A stretch of DNA of 24,978 nucleotides from a virus, in the IMG/VR virus record IMGVR_UViG_3300035183_000925, positions 1-24,978 of that record. One strand, given 5' to 3'. Each line of letters begins with the position of its first letter. The first letter of the stretch is position 1. The translations under genes were made by a program, and so were the position numbers. The notes beneath the pieces were generated by a model. The model ran no database searches. It saw only the letters and a program-made list of their open reading frames with translations, and had not been told where the DNA came from. Shown here piece after piece: positions 1 to 9,014 of this stretch.

Positions 1-3000
1 CCGACCAGCACCTGCAACCGATCGTACAGATCGGGATGGGACTTCAGGTCCACCCCGCCGACCCCCCGAATCATCGGCGCGAGGGCGACTTTATCGTGGA
101 TCATCGCCTCGAGCACCGGGTGTCCTTTGTATTCCGACGAGTAAAACGGACTCACGAGATCCGGCCCGAGGCCCGGCGCGTACCGTCTCGGATTCCCGAA
201 CAGATCGCGGTCCGGCGCGACGTCCGTCGAGAACGGCCAAACCCGTGCCCGCATCCCGTCGACGATGCGCTGGGTATCCCGGACCGTCGGGTCGATCTCC
301 CGCGTCACCGCGCCGACGGCGCCCGACATCGGAATCAACGTTCCCGCTTCGTGGATCATCCACCGTTCGAAATTGTTGTCGGGGTCCGCCAAGGCGTTCG
401 TCAATCCCGCGACGCCTTTCACGAAGGTCTTGCTGGCGAAGTTCTTCGAGAACGCCGTCCCCAGCACGACGGCCAGCCCCGCCGCGTCCCGGTCCGATTC
501 GGATAACTGCCCCCAGGATTCCGCGATGTCCGCGGACATCCCCAACAGCATCCCCAACGGTTCGAGCTTGTCGAATTGGATCAGCCGATCGCCGGGTCTC
601 GGCATCGCGTCCTCGTCCCCGCCGCGTTTCAGCTTCGATACGTTGATCGAATGGGGTTGCCATCCGTTTTGTATCCAGCGTGCCCGTTCGGCCGGATCTT
701 TCGGCCCTTGGCCGGTGATGTACCCCGAGGCGGCCCAGGTCGCCATCATCGCGACGGTCATCGACCCCAGCGCCATTTTGGCCATGGCGAGATCCGCGTC
801 CGCGCCGCCTTTTTCGATCGTCTCGCGGACCTGCTTCGACAGCAACCCGAGCGGCGTCCGCTCGACCAACCCCGTTTTGAACAGGTTGATCGGCGCCCGC
901 ACGAACGGCAGCGCGATGCGGCCCAGCGGACTCGAATTCGCCAAGTCCTGCAACGCTTTTCCTCCGGCGCCGAGCTCTTTCGTGAACGTCGCATACGCCG
1001 CGAATTGCCGTGCGTTCTCCGCGATATCGGAACTCGGATTCCGGATGATGTTGTTGAAGGTGGTTTCGTAGATTTCCTGCGCTTTTTTCCCGGTCGCGTG
1101 TTGCGCGGCGATTTCCGCCGTCGCTTCGCGTACCGCCTGCGCGTGCAATTCCATGTTGAACGCCATCGACCGGAAGAACTCGTCGGACGCCAACAACGCC
1201 CGGCCCGGCGCACGGAAGAACCACGACGCGAGTCCGTCGATCGCCCGACCGATCACGCCGGTTTCGTCGATCTTCGCCCCGAGTTTTTGCATGAACCCGA
1301 GATGATTGATGTTCTCGACGGTCACCGCCCTCGTCGGGCCTTCGAGTTTTCCGTCGACCACCGCCGCGTCGGTCTTGAACGCGTGCCATGCGAGACGCAG
1401 CGAGTCCTGAAACGACGCCAACCCGGCTTGGAGCATCGCGCTGGCTTCGCCCGGCGCGATATTCCCCGTCCCCATGAGCCTCGCGATTCCCCGCTCGGCG
1501 GTGTTCAACGCCAAGAACCCGGCGTTCCCGAGCGTATTCACGACGTGGGTCTTGGGCCCCGACAACAACCCGTTGACCCACAATTCCGTGAACATATCGC
1601 CCATTCCGGGACGGGTGACGTTCTTCGCGAAGTTCATCAACTCGTCTTGGGTTTTCATGTTCTTGACGAGTTCGACGATACGCTCTTTGCTCTGGCCGAA
1701 CTTCAACCGACTCATCACCCCGGTGTACTGATCGAGAAACGCTTTCTCCCCGGCGAGTTCCTGCTCCATCCGCAGAACGCGACCTTCCTCGGAGGCCGTG
1801 CCCAACCGCCGGGCGTCCAACTGCCCGTGTCGATACAGCTGGCGGATGAACTCGTCATAGGATTCGGGAAACTCCGGGTTCACCGACTCCGCGAGTTTCT
1901 TGAGTTGCGCTCCGGATTTCGCGACGACATTGACGAGCGCCGTTTTCTCGGCGTCGTTCAGAATCGTCCCCGGATGCATGTCCAGTATCGTTTGTTCGCT
2001 GACCTTCCCGTACTTGTTGAGCAATTCCGCTTCTTCTTTGATCTGCGGAATCGTCCGGGATTCGGTAAACGCGTTCACCGCCTTCCGGTACTCGGCGGCC
2101 AGTTCGGACGGCGGCAGCGCTTTTTCCATCTTGGCGAGTTGCGCGAACCGTTGGCCCTCCGCGGTCTCGAGGAACCGCGGACCGGCGATCTTCGGGTTCT
2201 CGGCGAAGACCGAGACGAGGCGACGGACTAAGGCGGGGCTCGTAGCGGCGCCTAACCCGGCCCCCACAAGCATGTTCCTTAGTCGGTCTTCCTCGTCCCC
2301 GACCAGTGCGCCAGCAGTGCCGCCGACGGCCGCACGCGTGACGGCCAGCATCAGCGGGAGCTGTGCCCGACCTTTTTCGTCGAGCAACCCGGCGAACACT
2401 GGGTCGTTCGTCAGTTCATGTGCCGTTTGTACCAACACCGGATCTTTCGCCGCATCACGACTGATCGACAACGTCGCGGGCACGGACTCGGCCCCTTCGG
2501 CCTTCATCGCTTCCAGACGATGACGGCCGTCCCGTAAACGGATCTCCCCCGTCTTGTCCATATGGAGTTCGACGGCGGGAAGACTGTCGGGTTTCTTTTT
2601 GAGTTTTTCCCGGATCTGCGCGACCTTCTCGGGATTCACCGGGTCCGGATGATCTTCGGGACGAATCGTGATCCTGTCGATCGGAACCTGACCGATCTTC
2701 GACACCGCCGCTTCGTCGGTCGAGATCCGCGACCCGCTCACGACCGACTTGGACGTGAACACCGGAGCGGGCTTTTCGGCCGCGCCAGCGGGCTTTTCGG
2801 CCGCGCCGATTACGTTCTTCGCTACGTCGACCCCTGCGGTTCGGGCGCCTACGGCTCCGGCTTCGGCTGTCGCTTTGGCTGCCGCTTTGGCTGCCGCTTT
2901 CGCCGGACCCCCGCCGGGAACCGCATTCAACGGGTCGGTCACGAGCGTCAACGCCACGGCCGGTAACGTCAACATCGCCGCGATCGTGTTGTCCCCCAGT

Positions 3001-3527
3001 CCTTTGGACTTGAGGAATCGTATCGCCGTCTCCGACCCTCCGGGAATGTAACTATCGATCAGGTGCTCGACGTCATTCGGACGACCGGGTTGCTTATATG
3101 GACCCAGGCCCGCCTTGATGACGTCCTGTTGCGGTATCCCGATGGCGCTGAACAACGCCTCCGCGATGTTCTGCGGCGGACGCTGCGTCTCTCGGATCTG
3201 CCGCGCTTGCGCCTCGTCTTGATGTCGTTTGAACTCTTCCAAGAACGAATTCGCCTCACGGAATTTCCGCGACCAGCCTTTGTACTGCGGGTCCAATACC
3301 TCGACCGGGGCGTTCATCGGCGTCCCTTTCGGGAGCTTCACGATGTCGCCGCCCTGCCCGACGTTGCTCTGCCACTCTTGTCCGGGACCTTGAACCGGAC
3401 CTTGACCCTGACCTTGACCCTGACCTTGACCCTGGCTTGTGACTTGGCCCGATCGGCCAGGTTGTATCCGTTGTGTCTCTCCGACGGGCTGCCCGTCGAG
3501 TGGTCCGGTTTTTTCGACGATCGCCAT
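1..3527 (-). CDS. gp16-like large internal virion protein with ParB-like domain (C-terminus cut by window edge)
   Basis: An open frame of 1175 codons runs off the left edge. It starts at ATG 3527, which overlaps the stop of the gp15-like gene (TAATG). By position and size it is the T7 gp16 counterpart, a large internal-core protein probably ejected into the cell. Visible from the N-terminus: a Q/G-repeat stretch near residues 30-45; a hydrophobic segment near 182-202; Ala/Lys repeats; a ParB/sulfiredoxin-like domain near 275-354 with the RDGRHR motif at 332-337; a Gly/Ala-rich hydrophobic stretch near 385-430; and LWVNGLLSGPKTHVVN near 649-664, a motif I know from large podophage ejection or polyvalent proteins. 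Another hydrophobic stretch lies near 920. No lytic transglycosylase motif is visible in the part present. The virion role is inferred from context; the ParB-like call rests on motif and predicted fold order. Confidence 0.85.
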   Translation of the reverse strand, partial: MAIVEKTGPLDGQPVGETQRIQPGRSGQVTSQGQGQGQGQGQGPVQGPGQEWQSNVGQGGDIVKLPKGTPMNAPVEVLDPQYKGWSRKFREANSFLEEFKRHQDEAQARQIRETQRPPQNIAEALFSAIGIPQQDVIKAGLGPYKQPGRPNDVEHLIDSYIPGGSETAIRFLKSKGLGDNTIAAMLTLPAVALTLVTDPLNAVPGGGPAKAAAKAAAKATAEAGAVGARTAGVDVAKNVIGAAEKPAGAAEKPAPVFTSKSVVSGSRISTDEAAVSKIGQVPIDRITIRPEDHPDPVNPEKVAQIREKLKKKPDSLPAVELHMDKTGEIRLRDGRHRLEAMKAEGAESVPATLSISRDAAKDPVLVQTAHELTNDPVFAGLLDEKGRAQLPLMLAVTRAAVGGTAGALVGDEEDRLRNMLVGAGLGAATSPALVRRLVSVFAENPKIAGPRFLETAEGQRFAQLAKMEKALPPSELAAEYRKAVNAFTESRTIPQIKEEAELLNKYGKVSEQTILDMHPGTILNDAEKTALVNVVAKSGAQLKKLAESVNPEFPESYDEFIRQLYRHGQLDARRLGTASEEGRVLRMEQELAGEKAFLDQYTGVMSRLKFGQSKERIVELVKNMKTQDELMNFAKNVTRPGMGDMFTELWVNGLLSGPKTHVVNTLGNAGFLALNTAERGIARLMGTGNIAPGEASAMLQAGLASFQDSLRLAWHAFKTDAAVVDGKLEGPTRAVTVENINHLGFMQKLGAKIDETGVIGRAIDGLASWFFRAPGRALLASDEFFRSMAFNMELHAQAVREATAEIAAQHATGKKAQEIYETTFNNIIRNPSSDIAENARQFAAYATFTKELGAGGKALQDLANSSPLGRIALPFVRAPINLFKTGLVERTPLGLLSKQVRETIEKGGADADLAMAKMALGSMTVAMMATWAASGYITGQGPKDPAERARWIQNGWQPHSINVSKLKRGGDEDAMPRPGDRLIQFDKLEPLGMLLGMSADIAESWGQLSESDRDAAGLAVVLGTAFSKNFASKTFVKGVAGLTNALADPDNNFERWMIHEAGTLIPMSGAVGAVTREIDPTVRDTQRIVDGMRARVWPFSTDVAPDRDLFGNPRRYAPGLGPDLVSPFYSSEYKGHPVLEAMIHDKVALAPMIRGVGGVDLKSHPDLYDRLQVLV
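2767..2808 (-). repeat. 21-bp direct repeat, 2 units, inside the gp16-like gene
   Basis: Two 21-bp copies, differing only in the last base, encode GAAEKPA-type peptides in the linker just before the ParB-like domain. A 12-bp Ala/Lys-encoding repeat (gctttggctgcc type) lies close by at about 2866-2904. Both are in-frame linker expansions. Confidence 0.85.
3388..3435 (-). repeat. 12-bp tandem repeat, 4 units, inside the gp16-like gene
   Basis: Four 12-bp units (plus strand ccttgaccctga and close variants) encode alternating Gln-Gly near the N-terminus of the gp16-like protein. The period is a multiple of three, so copy-number changes keep the frame. Confidence 0.9.
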
Positions 3528-5365
3528 TACTCAACCATCCTCTCGAATTTACGACCGATGTTCTTGTCGGACTTCGGCTTCACGATCGGCCGGTTGACGA
3601 CACCCGGCTCGTGCGCTTGGATGTCGATGTAATCTTTCGCCCGCTTGGCTTCGAGTTCGCTGATGATGTTTTCGCTGCGGAGCTCGGCGACTTTCGCGTA
3701 CGACGCTTTGCCTTCCGAGTCGAAGATCCTGTACTTCCGGATGATCTGACTCCCTTCGCTGGCCGCTTTCCGTTTGAGGTCCTCGATCGCCTGTTTCTTC
3801 AGCCAATCCAGGTGGTGCTGCAGTTCAGGCCCGACGGTATTCGTGTTATCCGGGTCGAACATCAACTCCCGTAAAATCTGGACGTACCGTCGCTTGACTT
3901 CCAACGCGACGGGGTCGGTTTCCGTCGACCCGCCCCCGACGGTCTTCAACGCGTCGTCGAGATCATGAATCGCGGCGACGTACTGCGCATGGGTATCGGC
4001 CGTCCGTTTGTCCTTGAGCTTCTCGAGATGCGACGACCGGAGCTTCAACAGTTCTTTCGCGTCTTGGGGACTCAACGTCTTCCCGACGGTCCCGAGGACG
4101 GCGTCCCGAACCTGTTCCGGATCTTCGTACGCCAACGCCAATATCCGCTCGAACGTCGCCGGGTCGCTTTTCACGGTATCGAGGGACTCCCGGAAGGCGC
4201 TTTGGAACGCGAAGACCCGCTTCCGCTCTTCCTCGCGCATCTGATAAAACTTCGACCGGTCCGCCATTTCCGACGCGAACGAAAACCCAGGTTCGTTCAG
4301 AATCCGAAGCTCATACGCATCCGCGAGGGTTTTCGACCGTTGTTCCGCGAACCGATCGTTTTCCTTGAACGCGAGATCGGCGATCTCGTTCCGCGCACGC
4401 ATCCCGTCGACTTGCGCGCCGTAGAGGTTCTTCGGGTCCAGTCCGTAATCTTTCGCGACCAGTAACGCCTGATCGATCGGCATGATCCCGAGCTCGAGGT
4501 TCCGTTGAAGCTGCCGCTCGATCTCGCCTTTCGCGTTGAGCTCCCCTTTCCGACGCGCTTCGTCCAAGCCGTTTTGATGCGTCGCATCGAGCAACGGCGT
4601 GATTTTCTCCATCTCGGCGGCGACTCTCGAATCCGCGTGCAACGGGTCCTCCCGGTAGATCCGGGACTGACGGGCGAGGACCGTGGACACCAGCGTGTCC
4701 TGCAGGTGCTTCGTCCCTTCCCCGAGACTCAACACGCCGCTGCGGACGGCCGCGTGGACACGATCGCGTAACCCGAGATAGTCGTTCACGAGATCCTCGA
4801 CTCCGTACGGCGTTCCCCACGGGGTCTCCAACATCGTACCGTTCGTGCTGAACTGGGTCGTCGCGGCATCGATTCCGTCTTTCGTTTGCTTGACGGTTTC
4901 TTGGACCCACTCGGTCAACAACTTTTCCTTGAGCGGGTGAAACCGGTTGATGATCTGTTTTTGGAAGACATCCGCCGCTTGGGTCTCGGCGGGTCTCGAC
5001 CCGTGACGCGCCGTCGCGTCCGAAATCGCCTTCGCGATGATTCCGCCTTCGGGCGAGAGGACGTCGTGGAAGAACCCCCGCGTGTCCTTGATCCCGTCGG
5101 CGACGTCCCGCTTGTACGAGGCGATATCTTCGAGGGCCCGGAAGTACGCGTCATCGGCGTCCTTCACGGCCCCCGCGTCGTTCATCGCTTTTTGCGTCGC
5201 GTTGTTGAGCGCCTCGGACCGGAACATCGACGCCGCGAGGCCAGCCAGATCGCGACTCATCTGATGCCCGACGTTCGCGAGGGTCTGCCCGACCGGACCG
5301 ACCGGCGCGGTTGCGTGCTGCTGTTGAACCGGCGCGCTCACTTGATCGAACCGAATCACCGCCAT
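3527..5365 (-). CDS. gp15-like internal virion (core) protein
   Basis: This 612-residue protein sits between gp14-like and gp16-like genes, as in T7, where gp14-gp15-gp16 form the ejected core and trans-envelope channel. It is mostly helical and charged with no clear membrane segment. The N-terminus (MAVIRFDQVSAP) is a typical start for podophage gp15-like proteins, followed by Ala/Gly-rich helices (LANVGHQMSRDLAGLAAS). ATG 5365 overlaps the previous stop (TAATG) and lies behind GGAGGG in the end of the upstream gene. The stop at 3527 overlaps the next ATG in the same way, so the trio is probably translationally coupled. Assignment is mainly by size, order and composition; no catalytic motif is visible. 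Confidence 0.75.
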   Translation of the reverse strand: MAVIRFDQVSAPVQQQHATAPVGPVGQTLANVGHQMSRDLAGLAASMFRSEALNNATQKAMNDAGAVKDADDAYFRALEDIASYKRDVADGIKDTRGFFHDVLSPEGGIIAKAISDATARHGSRPAETQAADVFQKQIINRFHPLKEKLLTEWVQETVKQTKDGIDAATTQFSTNGTMLETPWGTPYGVEDLVNDYLGLRDRVHAAVRSGVLSLGEGTKHLQDTLVSTVLARQSRIYREDPLHADSRVAAEMEKITPLLDATHQNGLDEARRKGELNAKGEIERQLQRNLELGIMPIDQALLVAKDYGLDPKNLYGAQVDGMRARNEIADLAFKENDRFAEQRSKTLADAYELRILNEPGFSFASEMADRSKFYQMREEERKRVFAFQSAFRESLDTVKSDPATFERILALAYEDPEQVRDAVLGTVGKTLSPQDAKELLKLRSSHLEKLKDKRTADTHAQYVAAIHDLDDALKTVGGGSTETDPVALEVKRRYVQILRELMFDPDNTNTVGPELQHHLDWLKKQAIEDLKRKAASEGSQIIRKYRIFDSEGKASYAKVAELRSENIISELEAKRAKDYIDIQAHEPGVVNRPIVKPKSDKNIGRKFERMVE

Positions 5366-5844
5366 TACAGCCCTCCATACAGTCCGCCCGCATCGGCCCC
5401 GGTGAGTAACGTGCGGGACTTGGACGACCCGCCGATACTCAACGCCTGACCGACGTTCGCTCCGGCCCCGACCAACGACCCTAACGCGTTCAAGTACCCC
5501 GATGTCTGCGCTTGCTTCCCGTACCGGCGGAGTTCGTACGACTGGAAGTTCACGTCGCTCCGGATTCTCGACGCGTCCCGTTCGGCTAACGCCGCCGTTT
5601 CCGCGGCCAGCAACAACGGAGACCCGCTCAACGCCACGCCACGAGCCGCGAAGCTCTGACGCTGTGTCGCGATCGTCAGCTCTTTTCGACGTGCCAAATC
5701 GGCGAGTTGATCGCGTCCGAATTGCTCGAGTCTGGACGCTTGGGCGTACGCCGACCGTTTCGCTTCTTCTCCGGCCATCAGAGACCCGAACGCCCCTATC
5801 GAGCCGGAAACGGCCGAAGCCGTGATTGCTGCTGCGGCACCCAT
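5365..5844 (-). CDS. gp14-like internal virion protein
   Basis: A 159-residue Ala/Gly-rich protein with a hydrophobic N-terminus (about residues 2-24), then a helical segment (YAQASRLEQFGRDQLADLAR) and a motif-like stretch RQSFAARGVALSGSP near 62-76. Small podophage core proteins of the gp14 type share this build: a hydrophobic start, an 'ARGV.LSGSP'-like segment, and a Gly-rich tail. T7 gp14 is thought to insert into the outer membrane during ejection. The start ATG 5844 follows GAGG with good spacing, and that site borders the repeat array ending the upstream gene. The stop overlaps the gp15-like ATG. Confidence 0.75.
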   Translation of the reverse strand: MGAAAAITASAVSGSIGAFGSLMAGEEAKRSAYAQASRLEQFGRDQLADLARRKELTIATQRQSFAARGVALSGSPLLLAAETAALAERDASRIRSDVNFQSYELRRYGKQAQTSGYLNALGSLVGAGANVGQALSIGGSSKSRTLLTGADAGGLYGGL

Positions 5845-5846
5845 GC

Positions 5847-6341
5847 TTACCTCTTTGTCTCTGTCTTTGTCTCTGTCTTTGTCTCTGTCTTTGTCTCTTC
5901 TCCCGTATGAAACTGCTCAGGGGGAAACCACACCATCCTGGCGTATGTCTCGCGGGACGGCCCGTACAACGGCATCACCGACTCGCAAACGAACCCGAGA
6001 TGCTCGGCGAAATTACGGAACTGTTCCGCCCGTGGCGACGTCAGATCGATCACCGTATCGACCCGATGAAGCTTGTGCTTCATCGTGATCCGGAGGAGCC
6101 CGATCTTGACCGCTTTGAATAATCCCGGAACCTTCGTGGAATGCTCGTTGATCACCGCCCACGCTTGCCCGTACCCGTGCCACTGCATGACGATACCCGC
6201 ACAGACGACCGGACACCCGTCGACCAGTCCCGTATACGCGGGATGGTCGAACACCGCATCGTTGAAGACGACTCTCGACTCCGTCGTCGGGAGCCGATAA
6301 ATCTCGATAAGATCCTGCGGGCGCGCGCGCCGTACTTCCAT
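5847..6341 (-). CDS. gp13-like protein, GNAT acetyltransferase fold
   Basis: This 164-residue protein resembles the GNAT-like gp13 family found just before the gp14-16 core genes of T7-like phages. It has MEVRRARPQDLIEIYR at the N-terminus (GNAT beta1-alpha1 type), a central strand pair (GCPVVCAGIVMQWHGYGQAW), and a C-terminal EQFRNFAEHLGFVCESVMPLYG resembling the GNAT alpha4-beta7 end. No clear acetyl-CoA loop (RxxGxG/A) is seen, so activity is doubtful. T7 gp13 is needed for virion assembly. The C-terminus is an odd tail of TKTETKTETKTETK made by a 12-bp DNA repeat. The ribosome site is modest (AAGGGG, rather distant). Confidence 0.7.
   Translation of the reverse strand: MEVRRARPQDLIEIYRLPTTESRVVFNDAVFDHPAYTGLVDGCPVVCAGIVMQWHGYGQAWAVINEHSTKVPGLFKAVKIGLLRITMKHKLHRVDTVIDLTSPRAEQFRNFAEHLGFVCESVMPLYGPSRETYARMVWFPPEQFHTGEETKTETKTETKTETKR
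5854..5901 (-). repeat. 12-bp tandem repeat, 4 units, at the 3' end of the gp13-like gene
   Basis: Four 12-bp units (plus strand tttgtctctgtc; each is two related 6-mers) encode a Thr-Lys-Thr-Glu tail. The last AGG of the gene next to the array is part of the ribosome-binding site of the gp14-like gene. Confidence 0.92.
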
Positions 6342-6365
6342 ATCGCTCTTTTCCCCTTGTGTCCC

Positions 6366-8306
6366 TTATTCCCCCAGATTGACGACGGGAAACGCCCCGA
6401 GTACCGTGAACGGGAGCGGAAGACGCTGGCGTATCGTATACGTCGCTTCTTCGCCCCAGCCGAGATTCGCGAGTTTCTTGATGCCGGTAAACGCCGGAGG
6501 CGCTTCGTCCATGTTGTCGTTTCCTGTCCGGAACGCGATTTTCTCGTCTTCGAACTCGGCCCCGAGTGTTTCGTAGAACTTGATCCGGACAGGACCGAGT
6601 CTCCGAGGCCGTCCTAATGACGTCCCTTCCTGCGCATTCACTTCGGGATGGACGGGCGTAACCGTCGACGTATACGCGAGTCCGACTTGGATCTCGCTTG
6701 CGGGCAATCCGTCCAACGTCACGGACCCGCCGGTGACGACTTTGTCGGGATACACCGCACCGTCCCCGACGATATTGACCGTCCGTCCTTCGAGATGCCC
6801 GAGGCCGGACACGGTATTGACGGGAGCGCCGGAGTACGTCAAACACGAGTCCGTCAGAACACCGGGGTCGTAGTATTCGACATACCGCTTCGTGACGCCA
6901 TTGATCACCCGTTTCACGATCGCCCACGTTTGGTCCCGTCCCGTGCCCGGAATCGTACAAATCGACTCGACCGAATCCGACGCCGACCCTTCCGGATGAC
7001 GGAACCACGCGAAGACTTGTTGTTTCGGGTGGTACGTCATCGTCAACGGTACCCCGTCTCCACGGACCGCCCAGACGAGAAAGTCCGGGTCGTTCGCGTA
7101 CGACAGCTCGACGATACCCGGCGTCCCTAAATGTTCCGACAACAACAACAAGTCTTCGGCCCCATAGGAATCGTTCTCGAGCGAAAACAACGCTTGATAG
7201 AGTTTCTTCGCCGATTTCTGAACGAACAATACATATTGATCGGCCAGCACCGGCATGATCCGAACCGACCCGATCGCGGCTTGATGTTTGATGTACACGT
7301 TGCTCGGCGTGATCCCGACGTTGTCGCCGCCGAAGACCTTGAACAACGCGGTCGACGTCCCGACCAACAGCGAACTGCTCGGCGCCAACCATCGAATCGT
7401 CGAGGAGGTTTGGCTTCCGATCGTGTACACGTACGAATCGTCATCGGCGGTCCCCGCCGTCATGTTTTCGTAATCGCCCGACACGCTGGCGGCGATCGTT
7501 TGCGGATTATCCGGAGACCCTCCCGCCACCAACCGCTGCTCGAAAATCGTCCCCGTCGCGGGGTACCCCCGCTCGTCGCTCCACATGCCTTCCCGCCATT
7601 CAACCGTGGGAGTATTTCCGTGCAGCGTCTTCACCACCGTCATGTTGACCAACGTCGGCGAAGTAAACCCGGTGATCTGCACGTACCCCGTACCGCCCGG
7701 GTACGTAAACTCCCACAACGCCCCGACATGACCCGTCGTGAAAATCGCGCCGTTCGCGGATAACGTTCCGTTGCCGGTCGTGACGCTCGGGGTAATCGAA
7801 ATCGTATTCGTGCTGTCCCGAAACGGACCGCCGACGAAGTTCACCGGATTGATCGCCCACGACGTATGACTCGTTCTCGTGATCTTCCGCGTCCGGTAGT
7901 CTTGGTGAAACAAGTACAACGTATCGAACGACTGGACGTAATGAATCCCGAACAAGTCCGCTTCGGCGTAAGGCGTCGCGATCTCGACCGGCGTTCCCGG
8001 CGGGCTTTCGATACGCCCGCCGTTCATGTAAAACCGGGCGTAAAACTCGCCGAACTCGATGACGTACGCCTGTTCATCGGAAAAGACGAACGGAATACAT
8101 CGCGTCTTCTTCGAAGACGTTTTGACTTCGGCGACGAACCGTTTCCCGTATCGACGCGTCAACGGCCCTTGAATCTTGAGGAAAACGTTTTCTCCCGTCT
8201 TGAGTCCGTTGTTATATTTCTCGTAATCGACCCGCGCCCCCAGAAAAGGACTGACTTCTCCGGTCGAGAAGTTGTTGTGCATGTGATACACGCGCGACTC
8301 AGCCAC
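6366..8306 (-). CDS. tail tubular protein B-like (tail nozzle) protein
   Basis: A 646-residue protein directly downstream of tail tubular protein A, as in T7 (gp11-gp12). The N-terminus has the family signature seen in podophage tail nozzle proteins: HNNFSTGEVSPFLGARVDYEKYNNGL, then GPLTRRYGKRFVAE, then FVFSDEQAYVIEFGEFYARFY. The rest is beta-rich, as expected for the nozzle propeller. It is shorter than T7 gp12 (about 790 residues). The start is GTG at 8306, with GGAGG five bases upstream; no in-frame ATG nearby is better placed. The protein forms the distal tube that conducts DNA during ejection. Confidence 0.88.
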   Translation of the reverse strand: MAESRVYHMHNNFSTGEVSPFLGARVDYEKYNNGLKTGENVFLKIQGPLTRRYGKRFVAEVKTSSKKTRCIPFVFSDEQAYVIEFGEFYARFYMNGGRIESPPGTPVEIATPYAEADLFGIHYVQSFDTLYLFHQDYRTRKITRTSHTSWAINPVNFVGGPFRDSTNTISITPSVTTGNGTLSANGAIFTTGHVGALWEFTYPGGTGYVQITGFTSPTLVNMTVVKTLHGNTPTVEWREGMWSDERGYPATGTIFEQRLVAGGSPDNPQTIAASVSGDYENMTAGTADDDSYVYTIGSQTSSTIRWLAPSSSLLVGTSTALFKVFGGDNVGITPSNVYIKHQAAIGSVRIMPVLADQYVLFVQKSAKKLYQALFSLENDSYGAEDLLLLSEHLGTPGIVELSYANDPDFLVWAVRGDGVPLTMTYHPKQQVFAWFRHPEGSASDSVESICTIPGTGRDQTWAIVKRVINGVTKRYVEYYDPGVLTDSCLTYSGAPVNTVSGLGHLEGRTVNIVGDGAVYPDKVVTGGSVTLDGLPASEIQVGLAYTSTVTPVHPEVNAQEGTSLGRPRRLGPVRIKFYETLGAEFEDEKIAFRTGNDNMDEAPPAFTGIKKLANLGWGEEATYTIRQRLPLPFTVLGAFPVVNLGE

Positions 8307-8325
8307 GTTGCCTCCAACGACGTCA

Positions 8326-8363
8326 ATACGGAATGTCGATACGGAATGTCGATACGGAACGTC
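8326..8363 (-). repeat. 13-bp tandem repeat, 3 units, between tail tube A and B genes
   Basis: Three units of atacggaatgtcg (third copy with one change and clipped) fill the 62-bp gap between the tail A stop and the tail B start. The period is not a multiple of three and the array is untranslated. Confidence 0.92.
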
Positions 8364-8368
8364 AAAAA

Positions 8369-8935
8369 CTAATACCGGACGTCCAACAGCCCGGTGTATT
8401 CGTACGTAATCCGGGACTGCTCAAGCCCGTCCCGTGTCCGCGCTTCCCTGAGTTTATCTCTGTACTCTTGCGTCATCCGGTCATGAATCGATTGCTGGCC
8501 GGTGATCGGAATCGCGATCTCCAGCGCGAGTTTCGCCTCGAGCGCCTCGACGAATAATGCGTCCATATCGGCGTCCGACGTCGTCTTGACGATGTACTGA
8601 ATCGACAACGTCGCGACGTCGCACAGGATCTTACGGCCCTCGACGGACCACTTCTCGTCTTTATCGAGGCTGGTCCCGATGACGAACAGACAATCACTCG
8701 GAAGCTGGTACTCGTATTTGAATCCGAACTCGGGCGTCGAGGTCAGCAACGCCAATGTTTTTCGTGCGGTCCCGAACTTCCACGGATGGGCACGAAGCAC
8801 CGCTTCGAGACATTTCCCGTAAAACCGGTTACAGATGTCCGCACGCGTCGACCCGTCGTTGAGACTCGTGATCGCCTTGTCGCCGATCTTGATCAACGCG
8901 TTGGAACAGATGCTGATCTTTGTCGAAGAAGCCAT
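8369..8935 (-). CDS. tail tubular protein A (gp11-like adaptor)
   Basis: A 188-residue protein with the classic gp11/TTPA layout: an N-terminal SKxxICNxAL-type segment (ISICSNALIKIGDKAITSL), ADICNRFYGKCLEAVLRAHPW near 32-52, FEYQLPSDC-type residues (YEYQLPSDCLFVIG) near 74-87, and a C-terminal helical pair ending in an Arg-rich segment. TTPA forms the ring joining the portal to the nozzle. Length is close to T7 gp11 (196). The start ATG 8935 is preceded by an 11-bp repeat array whose unit on the coding strand contains GGAAGGAA, supplying the ribosome site. Confidence 0.92.
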   Translation of the reverse strand: MASSTKISICSNALIKIGDKAITSLNDGSTRADICNRFYGKCLEAVLRAHPWKFGTARKTLALLTSTPEFGFKYEYQLPSDCLFVIGTSLDKDEKWSVEGRKILCDVATLSIQYIVKTTSDADMDALFVEALEAKLALEIAIPITGQQSIHDRMTQEYRDKLREARTRDGLEQSRITYEYTGLLDVRY

Positions 8936-8938
8936 GCC

Positions 8939-9014
8939 GGTTCCTTCCTGTTTCCTTCCTGTTTCCTTCCTGGTTCCTTCCGGGTTCCTTCCGGGTTCCT
9001 TCCGGGCTCCGTCC
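8939..9014 (-). repeat. 11-bp tandem repeat, 7 units, upstream of tail tube A
   Basis: Seven 11-bp units (ggttccttcct, gtttccttcct, ggttccttccg types on the plus strand) fill the whole gap before the TTPA start. On the coding strand each unit reads as a purine-rich GGAAGGAA, so the array is a ladder of Shine-Dalgarno-like sites. The last base touches the stop of the repeat-protein gene. Confidence 0.93.

Noticed and set aside
91-1581. Long Arg-rich minus-strand reading of 496 residues
   Set aside because: It is a shadow of the gp16-like gene, which reads in another minus-strand frame through the window edge; the shadow is Arg/Gly-rich with no recognisable motif.
576-2231. Plus-strand reading of 551 residues opposite the gp16-like gene
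   Set aside because: Composition (Arg/Phe/Leu-rich, no motif) is that of the antisense of a GC-rich gene, and there is no ribosome site.
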